From NCBI RefSeq assembly GCF_028502605.1, contig NC_079232.1, positions 1,116,001 to 1,180,000 of the forward strand: DNA of 64,000 nt. The letters are read 5' to 3'. The DNA is from Trichoderma breve. Its lineage: Eukaryota; Ascomycota; Sordariomycetes; Hypocreales; Hypocreaceae. Positions 1 to 11,391 of the stretch are shown here, piece by piece; positions within the stretch are counted from its first letter, which is position 1; each line of letters opens with the position of its first letter. The notes beneath the pieces were generated by a model that saw nothing but the letters and a program-made list of their open reading frames with translations, searched no databases and was not told the origin of the DNA. The translations under genes and the position numbers were made by a program.

Positions 1-276
1 TATCGGTGACAGTTCTCCGGCTCCCTGTCGAATCCATTCTTCGACTTTCGCAGCGGCTGTTCTCTGAGCGGCAGAGGTGACGTGAGCATTCAGTTCGGTA
101 TGCAGTCCTCTTGCAGGGTTCTCATCATATCGGGGTTGAATACCAATATAAGAAACATTTATATCGTGGACATATTCAGGAAGATCCACCATGTACCGAG
201 GGAACTTGACTTGCCAGTTTTCAGGCTGGTTCAAGGGTAGTTCTCGGTTTTCCGTTTGTATCTGAGAGTGAGACAT
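1..276 (-). CDS. Putative haem-containing dehydratase (phenylacetaldoxime dehydratase-like), N-terminal part only
   Basis: An open frame starts at an ATG at 276 and runs without a stop off the left edge, so only the first 92 residues are visible. The protein has no signal peptide. After a short polar leader it reads NWQVKFPRYMVDLP and then VSYIGIQPRYDEN. This pattern (N-W-x3-F-P, then Y-I-G-I-Q about 20 residues on) resembles the start of aldoxime dehydratases, which use haem to convert aldoximes to nitriles in the cytosol. The haem-ligand histidine and catalytic region lie outside the window, so the assignment rests on the N-terminus alone and is tentative. The gene is divergent from the Zn2Cys6 regulator at 912, with about 635 bp between the two starts. 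Confidence 0.45.
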   Translation of the reverse strand, partial: MSHSQIQTENRELPLNQPENWQVKFPRYMVDLPEYVHDINVSYIGIQPRYDENPARGLHTELNAHVTSAAQRTAAAKVEEWIRQGAGELSPI

Positions 277-911
277 TGCACAGCAAGGGACGGGGTTATA
301 AAGGCTTCGCTGTGGCTTTTTCTTAATCAGATACGAAGGGCTTATAACAGATAGAGATCAGATGGCGCTTGGTGGCTTAAATGGATGTTATCTTTTCTCC
401 AAATTGCTAAGGAGGACCAAACAGCTTGTAGTTATACAGCAACAGGGAATACGGATCCAGACATAGAGCTACACTAAAATTACCACATGAGGAAATGCGG
501 AGAAGAGGCGCTCGGTAATCTCGCCTCGATCCAAGCAACTGGGTCACTAGAGCAAGCATCATACCAAAGAGTTTGCTGTACGACTCGGAGTTTACAGAGG
601 AGCATTCAGGGTCTGCATCCACTCCGTACACGGAGGAATATCTTACAGCCTCGGCAGCTTCGGCTATATCGTCTAAGCCCGGCACACTCGCAAAGACATG
701 GGAACTCCCCGCATTCCCCATTCTAATCCAGGTGCTTGAACGTCTCCAAAATTACCTAATGAACACAAGCGCTGCACGACTCCGCGACTCCGTAAGGCTG
801 GGCTGACGCTTAGCTCGCTTCGCTCGAGCAAAACATCCTCGCCGTGACGGAAGGATTGGGAGGCGCAACGAATCAAGGAGCCTTGTCTGAGCTGAGCTGA
901 GCTCTCAAACC
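277..911. promoter_or_regulatory. Divergent intergenic region between the dehydratase-like gene and a Zn2Cys6 regulator
   Basis: This shared upstream region separates two divergent genes. It holds a 104-codon minus-strand ORF (listed separately, doubtful) and three perfect TGAGC units at 888-902, just before the regulator's ATG. I see no clear TATA box. Confidence 0.4.
407..721 (-). CDS. Small uncharacterised ORF (104 aa), possibly a gene relic
   Basis: The predicted peptide has protein-like composition in its first two thirds (small and acidic residues, including VYGVDADPECSSVNSESYSKLFG) and then becomes arginine-rich and irregular. I do not recognise it. It lies between two divergent genes, in the same direction as the dehydratase-like gene but in a separate frame and with its own stop. 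It could be a remnant exon, a small real gene, or chance. Confidence 0.2.
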   Translation of the reverse strand: MGNAGSSHVFASVPGLDDIAEAAEAVRYSSVYGVDADPECSSVNSESYSKLFGMMLALVTQLLGSRRDYRAPLLRISSCGNFSVALCLDPYSLLLYNYKLFGPP

Positions 912-3063
912 ATGAGCGAGATTAAGAGACGCACGCGCACTGGCTGCCTCACGTGTCGGGCCCGGCGCGTCAAGTGCGACGAGCGGAAGCCGGCCTGCAA
1001 CCGCTGCACCATTGCCAATGTCGAGTGTGCGGGATACGCGCCCAAGCGGCACATCGACGTGCGCATGCCGCCGCGCGCGTCCCAGTCGCAGCAGAGCTCG
1101 CCGGCAGACGTCGAGGATGACGATGTCCGCTCAGACCGCCTTCACTCCTCGCCGCAGGGCCCTCCGGGTTCCACCCCGTCCGGCCCGCCGTCCGGCCCGG
1201 TTTCCGCTCCGTCCACTCATCCCGCCGCCTGCATCCTGCCCCGGCCTCAGTTCCGCCATGATGGCTTGCCCCTGGTTGGTCTGCCGAGCAATCCGCGGCT
1301 GTCACAGCGCCCCTGTGCTGCTTCCAGGGAGGTTCTGGCCTATCACCAGTTCTTCTTCCGGACGCTGCCGATGCTCTTCCCGGCTGATCACTTGCCATTC
1401 TGGAGGGATCGTCTTTGTGACGAGGCCTGGTGTCTCGAGTATGCCCAGCGGGGATTGTTGGCTCTAGGCTGTATGCATCGTGCCGCTCTCATGATATCCA
1501 TGCTTGGCGAGAATGACCAGGCCCGCGGGCTGGACACCAAAGTCATTGCCGTCCAGGGATACACCCAAGCACTGCAGGAATTGTCAAGTCAGCTGGATGA
1601 GGCCGAGAAACAGTTAGAGGTTTTATCAGCTGTCTTGGTTCTCATGGCCTACTTTGAGGTATGTAAGATGGTGGTGCTTGAGCTGAAAACCCGGCCGGAA
1701 AGGGCCAGTAGATCAACTTATCTAATACGCGGGTTTAATAACATGACTATAGTGCTTTGCAAGCAACATCCCCGCGGCATACAGCCATGTCTGCACCGCC
1801 AACTATTACTTTACAGCCCTCAAGTCTAATACACCGGCACATGTTGATGACCTTGTACTCGACTCTCTGGGAACTGCCTTGCAGACTCTCACGTGGACTT
1901 GTTACATGGCAGTGCCTCTTCCCGGCATGCTGCTCTCTGTTGGCCGTACGACGACTACAGGGTACATTGCACAAAGCCCTTCCTTTCTGCAACGTAGCTT
2001 GCTACAGGTTCTAATTGACTCTGGAGTTCATGACGAGATATGGACTCTCACACCGGTACGGCAAGAGCCATCCGTATTGTTAGAAAAGGTCTACCGACTG
2101 CAGCGTAATCTACGAGAATGGAAAGATGTCCATGGCCATCTTCATCCCAACTTGGAAGCAGATACGGCAACCCTGGCCAGTCTGGAAAGTTCGGAAGAAT
2201 ACCATTTCCCTATACCCCCGTCTCCTTTCTTGGCGCTTCCACCAAACCTTTGTCTTTCCGGGGCAATGTATAACTTCCTCATGGCACGCATAATGTGGAC
2301 TCTCTGCCTCTATGACAAAGGCCAAGACGCAAAGAAGATGGAATCCGAGGCTTACATATACTTTTACCAAACCATGCGGTTTGCAGCAACCCACACGGCG
2401 AACAATAGCCTAAGGACGCTGCCCAATGGCACATATTCTACAGATGCGCCTGTTGCTAGCGAGGAGATGGACAAGAGTTTCTTGCCTATTCTCTACATCA
2501 CAGGACAATGCAGTCCTCAGCCGTCTTGGCTCCGCTGGATCGCGCAATTGATGAAGCAAATAGGAGAACAAGGACTCTTCAATGGCTTCGTGCTGTCTGC
2601 TAGCCTCAAAGTTCTGCATAAGATGGAACTTAGCCATAACTTGCTGTCGACTGATAGGATCGAGCGATATCCTAACCCGGCGCTGCGGATCATCTCGATG
2701 CTGATTCCAGAGACGAATGCTCAAGGCTTTGTGTGTTATTATGCTAAGCCCTCTCGATTCAACAGTGGTTGGATCAACCGAGATACCCTTACCTACTATC
2801 CCATTGCTCATGCGCGCTTCTCTCCCGAGCTGGATGAGGACAGTGCAGCGAAGCGAGAGATTGAGGTATACGATGAACAACGGTCAATGGAGGAGCAATT
2901 CACTTCTGAGTGGATTCTCAGTCGTCCGGTCGCGAGCAGCTGGCAAACTCGCTCCTCGGAGACGAGGTTCAACCTTAATCATGTCCTTCGTGATCATATT
3001 AATGGCGGTCGCTTATTACAAATGAATCAACAGACACCGGGCGGGACCGTGATGAGATATTAA
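912..3063 (+). CDS. Zn(II)2Cys6 fungal-type transcription factor, 685 aa
   Basis: Two exons, 912-1658 and 1753-3063, are joined in frame across a 94-nt GTATGT..TATAG intron. Near the N-terminus is a binuclear zinc cluster with cysteines at residues 12, 15, 22, 29, 32 and 39, preceded by basic KRRTRTG, the usual layout of a DNA-binding domain that contacts CGG triplets. A proline/serine-rich linker (about residues 50-110) leads into a long helical region of the kind seen in fungal transcription-factor regulatory domains, with DHLPFWRDRL and ALGCMHRAALM segments. Its length is typical of the class. It should act in the nucleus. Because it is divergent from the dehydratase-like gene it may regulate that neighbour, but this is inference. 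I cannot name an orthologue. Confidence 0.88.
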
Positions 3064-5112
3064 ATATGAGTAAATACAGATACATAAAGAATTAAAGAAA
3101 GTAGAAGATATAGGCGAGAGTGTAAGTCGTATTTAGTTCAGGCTCGGCGGATTAGGCAATACGTTCAATGTTAGACTAATGTAACTTGAGCTGCGTCACC
3201 TTAGAAGACAGCTCATGTTTACTATGTACATAAACATACACGTAATTATGCAGCTCTTCTTCTTCCTTCTTCTCTCATTTTTGTACGATCATGGCTGCCT
3301 GATTTGAATATCCATGTGCTTCTATTCAATATATCGAATACGCAGTTAATTCTTGGAAGATGATTGTCTCTTTGAAGAATTGCATTGTGATGTCATTCAC
3401 ATCTTTGGTCTGCTCGCTGTCGACTACTGATTGGGGAATAGCCTCCTGTTGTGGACGGCTATTGGCTACAGTCCCCTTGATTGGGCTAGTGTCGATATTC
3501 AACTCCCGTATAAAAGCTCTATAAAGAGAGAATGCATCATCGCTACATTCGCTAATCTCGCCTAGACCTGAAGCATTAAGTGTTGTTGCTTTATCTCGTA
3601 CAAGTAATCTTCGATGTAGATGGTGCCTTGATTGTGGAACTTATGTTCGTGGCCTGCACTGAGGGCGAGGAGGTTATAGCTTATATCGAGTGAGAAACTT
3701 TGGTCTGAGATCAGTAATCAGCGAATAGCTTCATATTTAAAATAATTAATATTTTAATATTTATGTTGGTAACACTTGTTCATGTATTTCTCGATTGTTG
3801 ATAGTGAATAGGTAGCTGTATATGAGACCGAAAGTGATACGGATGAGCCTGTTCAAGATTTGCTGTATCGGACGTCATATTCCTCCCGAGCTACTTCTCT
3901 TCAAATTGAAGATACTGGTAACTTATCACCGGGAGTACCTAAATGGTAATAATTAGAGAGCAAAATAGTGATAGCGGTCGTAGGGGAATAATAGTATACT
4001 GGGTGCTAATGCAGTGCCGAACCAATCGGCGAGACCCTATTAACGAATAGTTAACTCAGCTACCAATCGGTAGTTTTAGAAAGGAGCAGCGTCAAAGTAG
4101 TTTACTATTGGACATATGGGGTCCATCATTACGCCAATATGAGAACATGGGAAAGTATTATCACCGGCCGAAGCAAATTGTACTTTTCTACATTCACTTG
4201 ATAGACTTGGTCTCACTGTGGAGCTGCTAATATTATCCAAAATCCTTGAATAGAAGGAGCTCAAAGACGTCTGAATGATTCAATGAACACATTCACCCGC
4301 CTCTCTTGTGTATACGTATACTCCGAAATGTACCTAGTTTAACATGAGACCGGTATGACTTCTCGTTGTAGAGCTTGACACAACAGCATTTGGCTACATT
4401 TAAGTGTCCAATTTCAAGGTATTTAACATATTTCTTCAAGAGTCTGTGCAAAAATTAGTAGAATTCGAATAGCTATATCAAATTGATGGACTAGGATGTT
4501 CCTTCACGGTCCCATACCCTCCGTTGCTGCCTGGAACTGTTGCATCATCTGGCATCGGGCGTATTTCGTATGTACGAATCATCAAGCCATCATCCAACCG
4601 ACGTAACTGCCGTGAAAAATATACATCTCGATTACTGTCTTGAAAACATTATGAGGCTGCCGGCACTTGAACGGATGGACAGGGCTTACGAAATGTTATG
4701 TGAGCGTGAACAAGTACCTGAGCACTTCGAATTGCACGAAACAGGTAAAGACTCGCCGTCTGTTCCTGAAGATGGACTAGCTTCGTACCCGGCGAAGTCG
4801 GCCGAGGCGAGCTTTGCCACATTCGCTGACAACCAGCGAAGGTTGAGCCACACGAGCCAATGGCGTCAATGATGATTGAGCAGCTACAAGGTTGAGCCGG
4901 ATGGCGCAGGTACGTCACCGGCATCACTTACACGGATGACTCTCGGCCGAAGCGACAGACAATGATATTGCGAGCCTCATTTGGGCGATGATCATGTATA
5001 TAAGGACTGAAAGCTGCTCTCTAGTGAGAGGCTTTGGAATCAAAAAATCATTCAGATCATCTTATCTGTACTTCATTCTCTTACAAAGAAAGACTTGCAA
5101 CTTACTTGAGCC
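3064..5112. other. AT-rich intergenic region without a recognisable gene
   Basis: About 2 kb of AT-rich sequence, strongest from roughly 3,060 to 4,500, with only short ORFs. The longest (4540-4872, 110 codons, plus strand) has no family I recognise. The composition would fit decayed repeat DNA, but no transposon protein or terminal repeats are visible. The last few hundred bases are the catalase promoter. Confidence 0.4.
4997..5005 (+). promoter_or_regulatory. Candidate TATA box of the catalase gene
   Basis: TATATAAGG lies 108 bp before the catalase ATG at 5113, a plausible distance for a fungal TATA element with a short leader. The assignment rests on sequence and position only. Confidence 0.4.
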
Positions 5113-6999
5113 ATGAGTTCTACATCATACGCTGTGTCAGGCCGCCAGAATGGTATGTAGAGCGGATGCATCATGATATCTCTAGCTTTTGTGCAATTGA
5201 TACTAATGACTTGCACAGGTGACTTGCACCTAAACTACATCGAAGATCGCAACACGGCATCTCAGCAGACCGTGTATACAGCCAGCAATGGAGCACCAAT
5301 TCCTCATCCTTTTGGTATGAAAATCTGCAATCGCATATATACCATTATCTAAAACAGAAAGTACTAATTACTATATGTAGAAACTCAACGTGCCGGAGAG
5401 AATGGCCCTCTGCTGCTTCAAGACTTTCACCTGATCGATCTTCTCTCACACTTTGACCGAGAGAGAATCCCTGAGAGAGTCGTCCACGCAAAGGGTGGTG
5501 GTGCCCACGGTTACTACAAAACCACCAACCCGCTCGACGATCTTTGCCTCGCAGACATTTTCTCCGCTGAAGGCAAGGAGTGCCCCATCACCATCCGATT
5601 TTCAACTGTTGGTGGCGAAAGCGGCTCTCACGACCATGCTCGAGATCCTCGAGGCTTCTCTATCAAGTTTCGCACCGAGGAGGGCAACTGGGATCTTGTT
5701 CAAAACAACACGCCCGTCTTTTTCATCCGAGATCCTGCCAAGTTCCCTCACTTGATTCACACCCAGAAGCGACACCCCGCAAGCCACCTCGGTAGTGGCG
5801 ATGACTCTACCAACTTTTGGGAGTACTTCTGCCAGAACCCCGAGTCTGTCCACCAAGTCATGTATACGTTTGGCGACCGTGGTATTCCCGATAGCTGGCG
5901 CCGTATGCATGGATATAGTGGTCACACCTTCAAGTTCGTCAATAAGCAAGGTTCATGGGTGTACTGCCAGATCCACATCCGCTCAAAGCAAGGAGCCGGA
6001 TTCTTGACTCAGGAAGAATCGACAAAGCGTTCTCCAGATGCCAACCAGAAGGATCTCTACCAAGCTATTGAGCGCGGCGAATATCCTCAGTGGGATCTAT
6101 GTGTGCAGACCATGACCCCAAAGCAAGCTGAAGAGCTGTGGGAGACCCAGAAGATCAACGTTTTCGATCTTACTCACTGCTGGCCCCAAGCCCAGTTCCC
6201 TCTCCGCAAGGTGGGAGAACTTTGCTTGAATGAGAATGTGAAGAACTACTTTGCCGAGATTGAGCAAGTTGCCTTTAGCCCATCTCATCTTGTTCCTGGT
6301 AAGTCAATGTTTCCCATACCGTAAAGTGAATATTGCATAAGAAAATACTAACAGTGAATCAATATAGGTATTGAGCCCTCTGCGGACCCTGTCCTTCAGA
6401 GCCGCTTGTTCTCGTATCCCGACACTCAGCGTCATCGTCTTGGACCAAACTACCAACAGCTTCCCGTCAATGCGCCTCGCACAGGCTATCACATGGCTAA
6501 CTTCCAGCGAGATGGTGCCATGGCCTTCTATAACCAGGGTTCAAGGCCAAACTATTTCTCCTCCATCGAGCCCATTTCCTTCAAGGAGCGCAAGACGAAT
6601 CTGGATCAGACTCATGGTGCTTTTGTCGGCAGGGCTATTACTTTCCTGTCCGAGATCAGGCTAGAGGACTTCAACCAACCTCGCGCCCTTTGGGAGAGAG
6701 TTTTTGATGATGCCGCCAAAGAGCGATTCATTAACAATATGGCCGGCCACATGAGCACTTGCACTGAGAAGGAAATCATTAGACGCCAAATTGGTATCTT
6801 CCGCGAAGTGTCGGACGATTTGGCCACCAGATTGGAGAAGGCTACGGGGATCAAGGGATATCCTGGCATTAGTGAGCTTGTTTTCAACGGCTGCCACAAC
6901 GGATTGGCAAAGAATAGCGCTCTTCGAGCTGCGAACGGCCAAAAGAGCCCTCACTTTAACAGCAGCAACGGAGCGCCGTCGGCTGGAACTCATGCTTAA
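5113..6999 (+). CDS. Monofunctional haem catalase, small-subunit (clade 3) type, 561 aa
   Basis: Catalase converts hydrogen peroxide to water and oxygen. Four exons (5113-5152, 5219-5314, 5381-6298, 6368-6999) join in frame through GT..AG introns of 66, 66 and 69 nt; intron 1 carries a TACTAAT branch-like site. The catalytic His is in RVVHAKGGGAHG (about residue 81). The catalytic Asn is in QNNTPVFFIRD. The proximal haem Tyr is in RLFSYPDTQRHRLG. The NADPH-side motif MANFQRDGAM follows. The length fits the small-subunit class, not the roughly 700-aa large-subunit secreted type. There is no signal peptide and no SKL-type C-terminal tripeptide (it ends GTHA), so a cytosolic location is likely. 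The 13-codon first exon is the least certain part. Confidence 0.93.
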
Positions 7000-7528
7000 A
7001 GATGCGAGGAAGTGCCAATTGCACCAGATGGACTCTGGCGACTCCTCGTATGTGCGTCGCCTGAACGATAAATTGTGTTAGCGGTTCATATGTATAGATA
7101 GTGATGAGAGAAATTGAGATTACTTTTCCGCAGAGTATCATTATGGTCCCCACCAAAACCAACAGTGTTGTCCCAACTGCTATCAACGGCGTGACTCATG
7201 TTTACACCCTCTTTTACACCCCCCTGTCTATTGCCCGATCATTGATAGAGTTGCCGACATTGTCTCCGAGAGATGCTGCCGCTGCCGCTTGCTCGCGCAG
7301 CAGCTTTGCTTGCCCCGGACATCAAACTCGTATACAACCCACTTCGATATGCATTTCAGCCATTAATATCTCATGTAACATCTTACAGAAAGCTTAGTAA
7401 TGATCATCAAAAGTGCATGTACTTAAGCTCTACCAACCCCCGTCTACGCAAGCAGCACTGGAGCTTTGTTTCCCCCATCTTACACACTTACGTTTATTCA
7501 ACTCAAGGATATATGTTACTTGCCCGCC
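7000..7528. other. Intergenic region between catalase and 2EXR gene
   Basis: About 530 bp of catalase 3' flank and 2EXR-gene 5' flank. It contains a pyrimidine-rich stretch around 7,200-7,235. I see no gene or repeat in it. Confidence 0.4.
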
Positions 7529-8725
7529 ATGGGAGCACCGTCAACAGATCCAGGATTTCCCCAGTTTTCCCACTTACCTTCAGAGATACGTTTAAAAATT
7601 TGGTATTATTGCCTTCCTCGTCGAATTGCCCAGAGGGATGACCCCTTTTATCTTGTGGAAGTCCGCGAAGAGCAAAAATGCTGGTCTATACGTCCGACTT
7701 GTCATAATGCCGCCCTACCACTCATTGCCTCAGTCTGTCGCGAATCAAGACACGTTGTCAGGAAATGGGGCAAATTAGTTACGCAAGACTTTCGATTAAA
7801 CATAGGACCGATATGGGTCCAACCTCGTCTAGATCGCTATCATCTCAATTGCGATATTCGCTATATTTGGGACGATGAGGATTATTTGGAAACAATGTAT
7901 CACTTTATTGACGAGGGACTCTATCGATTGGATGTGATGCCGGTCTCTCTAAGAGCCGAATACTTTTACCCATTCGCCCTAGAGCCACGAAAGGACCCTT
8001 TTCAGAAGTGTCCGATTCTTGAGATCCATGGGGGACCACTCAATGGGTACAGCCCCGACGACCCTTATGATGAATTTGCAAATTATATAGAGAGGCCGTA
8101 TGCAGGAGTTTCCGAGTCTGCTATTTTAGCTTTCATCTGTATTCATGCTACTAAAGAGCAGGCCGTGGACTCTGGCTTATTTGGAATACTTCTCGATGCC
8201 CCAGTGCAGCTCGTTGATTTTGACGATAATGAGCTGCTAGAACAGTTCTACGCCCTCTTTCAAAAGGGCTGCTGCAATGACAAGCGACCGGAAGTATCCA
8301 AGCAGTTCGACTCCATCTTTGCCCCTGGATTTCGTTCTCATGTGGAAAGCTGGAGAGAAAATGTCGACTGGCTTATGATGGCTAATGCATGGCGGCGTGC
8401 AAATAAACGCTTCTGCAACTCCATTCCAATCGAGGGGGATCCGGGTCTGATCTGGGATCCGCCTCTACTGGAAGATCAAACCCATATCTACATGAATAGT
8501 ATCCAAGACGTCCAAGGACACACATTCGACAATCATCATCCTTGGGTGATACAAGCAAAGAAGGAGTTGCCAAGAGTGACACCAAAAATCCAGTTCCTTC
8601 TTTGTACAGACGACTGTGATGTAAATGGGAACGTCGGCATGGTGCGCGATATACCGCTACCGTTGAATCGTCGAAGCGACTGGTTTGACAACTTCCTGTA
8701 TGCGGAGCTTGCAGAACTTTCGTGA
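7529..8725 (+). CDS. 2EXR-domain protein of unknown function, about 398 aa
   Basis: A single open exon. The frame extends upstream to 7466, but the ATG at 7529 has the better context (CCGCCATGG) and starts just before the domain, so I prefer it. The N-terminus reads FSHLPSEIRLKIWYYCLP and then LPLIASVCRESRHVVRKW. These are the two E-x-R elements (EIRLKIW and CRESR) that define the fungal 2EXR domain, a module of unknown function in large paralogous families of Pezizomycotina. The rest (IRYIWDDEDYLETMYHF, an acidic middle and a conserved-looking C-terminus) carries no motif I can assign. There is no signal peptide or membrane segment. It borders the decayed NLR region. Confidence 0.75.
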   Translation: MGAPSTDPGFPQFSHLPSEIRLKIWYYCLPRRIAQRDDPFYLVEVREEQKCWSIRPTCHNAALPLIASVCRESRHVVRKWGKLVTQDFRLNIGPIWVQPRLDRYHLNCDIRYIWDDEDYLETMYHFIDEGLYRLDVMPVSLRAEYFYPFALEPRKDPFQKCPILEIHGGPLNGYSPDDPYDEFANYIERPYAGVSESAILAFICIHATKEQAVDSGLFGILLDAPVQLVDFDDNELLEQFYALFQKGCCNDKRPEVSKQFDSIFAPGFRSHVESWRENVDWLMMANAWRRANKRFCNSIPIEGDPGLIWDPPLLEDQTHIYMNSIQDVQGHTFDNHHPWVIQAKKELPRVTPKIQFLLCTDDCDVNGNVGMVRDIPLPLNRRSDWFDNFLYAELAELS

Positions 8726-9738
8726 AGTATCGATATATAAGACTGGAAGCTTTTATAAATACACAAGAAGCTCTGTTTGAGTAATGAGCCATGCTGTTGG
8801 TAGGAAAGTTTGCCAGTTATCCAAGCCCAGCTGCTATTTAGATACTAGAAAGGCTTGTAAATACATGAAGATTAACCCTTGGTTAATGGAACGAAGGGCG
8901 AAAATTGACGGACGTTACAACCCATGTAAAGGCGTTCGTGGTAAAACACGAAATAACAATGACCCAACCATAACCGCCATCTAGGGGAAGCTTTTTGGTG
9001 GCCTCGCCAGACACGGGATGCTGAATTCTAGAATTTTATTTTTTTCGATTGAGCAGCATAGGTGATTAGGCAACTTCATGCCATAGATAGTAAAAACCAT
9101 AGATCATAATGTATGCATATATTTATTCTAGATGGAAAATTACTCTGTTGCGGCCTAGGCATAATTTGTATGACGCACTTGAAGACTAATAAACTAGAAA
9201 AAGATTTGACAAAGTGGCCTTTAATAATAATAGAATGTCCATTTCTTTTCAAGTACTTCTTATCAGAGCAGTTATTTGAATTGCGTAAGCTCCATCTCAT
9301 AGATAAGAAATGCTGAACTTCTTGGTAGAAAGAGGACTGTCAACAATGCAGGCAAACCGTTGATGTGGAGATATTTTTGTAGAGATGAAATTAACCCAGG
9401 CAAATAGAGATAATGGTAAGTGGTCTGCATTAGGAATTCCACTCCTTCTCTACGAAGACCTGCTCACAAGGCTACCAATCAGATTGGAGATACACAGTAC
9501 TCCGCGGATACAGAACTACGTTTAATACGTGAATAATGAATGATTGGCTGTTGATCCATGTAAAGTCTCCAACCCCAAATCAGGCGTTGGTATATTGCGG
9601 CTGAGTTGCTGCCCAAGATGGCCCATGTCCAGCCTGATGCTTGTTTTACACCCGTTTCTCACCCCTCAATAAGCCCGAAGCACTTCTGCTAGAAGTATTT
9701 TTTTTAATCGCATTTCGGCAATCTATTGATCACTCACG
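8726..9738. other. Intergenic, AT-rich, no recognisable gene
   Basis: Roughly 1 kb between the 2EXR gene and the NLR-like pseudogene. Short ORFs only, none with a recognisable domain. I looked here for the missing NACHT P-loop of the downstream pseudogene and did not find one. Confidence 0.4.
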
Positions 9739-11391
9739 ATGACTTCTGAAGCCAACCTTGTGCTTAAAACCCATAACGATTATACCGTGGGGTGGGTTCC
9801 AGAAATTTATGAGAAATTTAAAGAAAGTACAGTAATCGAGATCCGTGCTCACACCGACGACGTGAGAAGTTATTTGGAAAGTCAAATATCGCAGTCAGAT
9901 TCGAAGATATTGAGCATTTGCCGGGAAGATATTAAAACGAAGATCACAGAGGCGGTTAAGGGGATGTAAGTATTCACGTTAGCTATCTGTGGGGCGATAA
10001 TTAACGTCAAATAGGTTCCTTCTCGCGCAGCTATATTTCGAAATCGTTAAGAATAAAAGAACGCAAAAGAAGATAAATGATGTATTAAGACATCTGCCCA
10101 CTGGACATACCGCATACGATTATGTGTATAAAGAAACGATGAAAAGGATAATGAACCATGACCCAGACACCGCAGAGCTAGCCAGGTTAGTTCTCTCATG
10201 GATAGTTTACGCCAAAAGGCCCCTTGGAGCAATATAACTTCAACATGCACTTGCTATCGAACCTAAAAAGTACCGCATCGACCAGGAGAATTTTTTACCA
10301 ATTAAAAATATGGCCTTTATATGCGCTGGACTAGTAACAATCGAGGAAGAGAGCGGCATAATTCGTCTGATTCACTACACTACACATGAATACCTTGAGC
10401 GGACACGGGAACGGTGGCTTCCAGATGCAGAATCTTCAATTACGATTATATGCACTACATATCTATCATTACAAGACTTTGATACTGGGCCTTGCGAACC
10501 GTGTACCCTCGAGGAGCCTGATCCAGGGATGTGCTACGATAATTGCGAATACCAGAAGCGACTGCGACTTTTTCCTCTCTATGGTTACGCTGCGAATTAC
10601 TGGGGGCACCACGCCCGTGCATGCGTACAACTAAACGAAGAAGTTATGAACTTCTTAAGTCGTCAATCCAATGTGGGGGCGTCAGCTCAAGTGCTAATGA
10701 CGCACTGGTCATTTCGTGGCCGTTGCAAAGGCTTTCCAACGGAGATGACCGGGCTACACATGGCATCTCACCTTGGTATTTATGAAGCCGTAAATGCTAT
10801 CCTAAAATACGAGGCGCTTATAGACCGGAGAGATAGCCATGGCACGACGCCACTATCATATGCCGCTAGCGGCGGTCATCAAGACATTGTTGAGTTGCTA
10901 CTCGCAACTGGCAAGGTTGATCCTGACTCTGGGGATAAAGACTTCAGAACGCCGCTGTTATATGCCGCCATGGGTGGGCATGAAGACGTTGTTAAGCTGC
11001 TGCTTGCAACTGGCAAGGTGAATCCCAAACATAGGAGCAGATTTTATGAGACACCGCTGTGGTTGCCTTCTACACGGCGCGCCCCGGGCGATGAGAATAT
11101 TATTAAACTTTTGCTTGAAGCTAGCAAGGCTTATTCAGTCGCTCAGCGTTCTGTTCATCGCGGCAGAAGCTGATCTCCAGCGCCGCGCCACTCCGTTGAG
11201 TGCGGACAAGAAGGGGTGCCAAACCAATACTCACAACTGGTAGAGTGGACAAAAATAAGCTGAGGGATACACATAGCCGAACACATTATTTTATGCCGCC
11301 AAGGATGGGCAAAGAGATATCGTCAGACTTTTTGTTCCTGATAGATATACCGATAGATATACCCATTGATCCTACCTGTGGCTACGAATAA
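9739..11391 (+). pseudogene. Truncated and broken NACHT-ankyrin (NLR-like) gene
   Basis: Intact relatives are signalling NTPases of fungal non-self recognition. What remains is the region after the NACHT core, then ankyrin repeats. The first exon, 9739-9965, contains VPEIYEKFKESTVIEIRAHTDD, typical of the segment after NACHT. A 49-nt intron (9966-10014) restores the join AVKGM-FLLAQLYFE. The frame then reads through LPTGHTAYDYVY and LVLSWIVYAKRPLGAI and is cut by TAA at 10235-10237, where relatives carry an ELQHALA-like sequence. The same frame resumes and stays open from 10310 to 11173 with IRLIHYTTHEYLERT, LFPLYGYAANYWGHHAR and at least three ankyrin repeats (for example TPLSYAASGGHQDIVELLL). 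After 11173 ankyrin-like sequence continues in shifted frames to about 11,391, with a 12-bp tandem duplication at 11340-11363. The Walker A motif is absent. Confidence 0.75.
10235..10237 (+). other. In-frame stop codon splitting the NLR-like reading frame
   Basis: TAA lies in the same frame as the coding sequence on both sides, between PLGAI and LQHALAIEPKK. A single G-to-T change from GAA would produce it. The next ATG in frame is at 10310, so a separate downstream ORF could in principle be translated. Confidence 0.7.

Noticed and set aside
970..1467. Long ORFs on the other strand and in another frame over the first Zn2Cys6 gene
   Set aside because: Shadows of GC-rich coding sequence; the zinc cluster and the in-frame splice identify the true frame.
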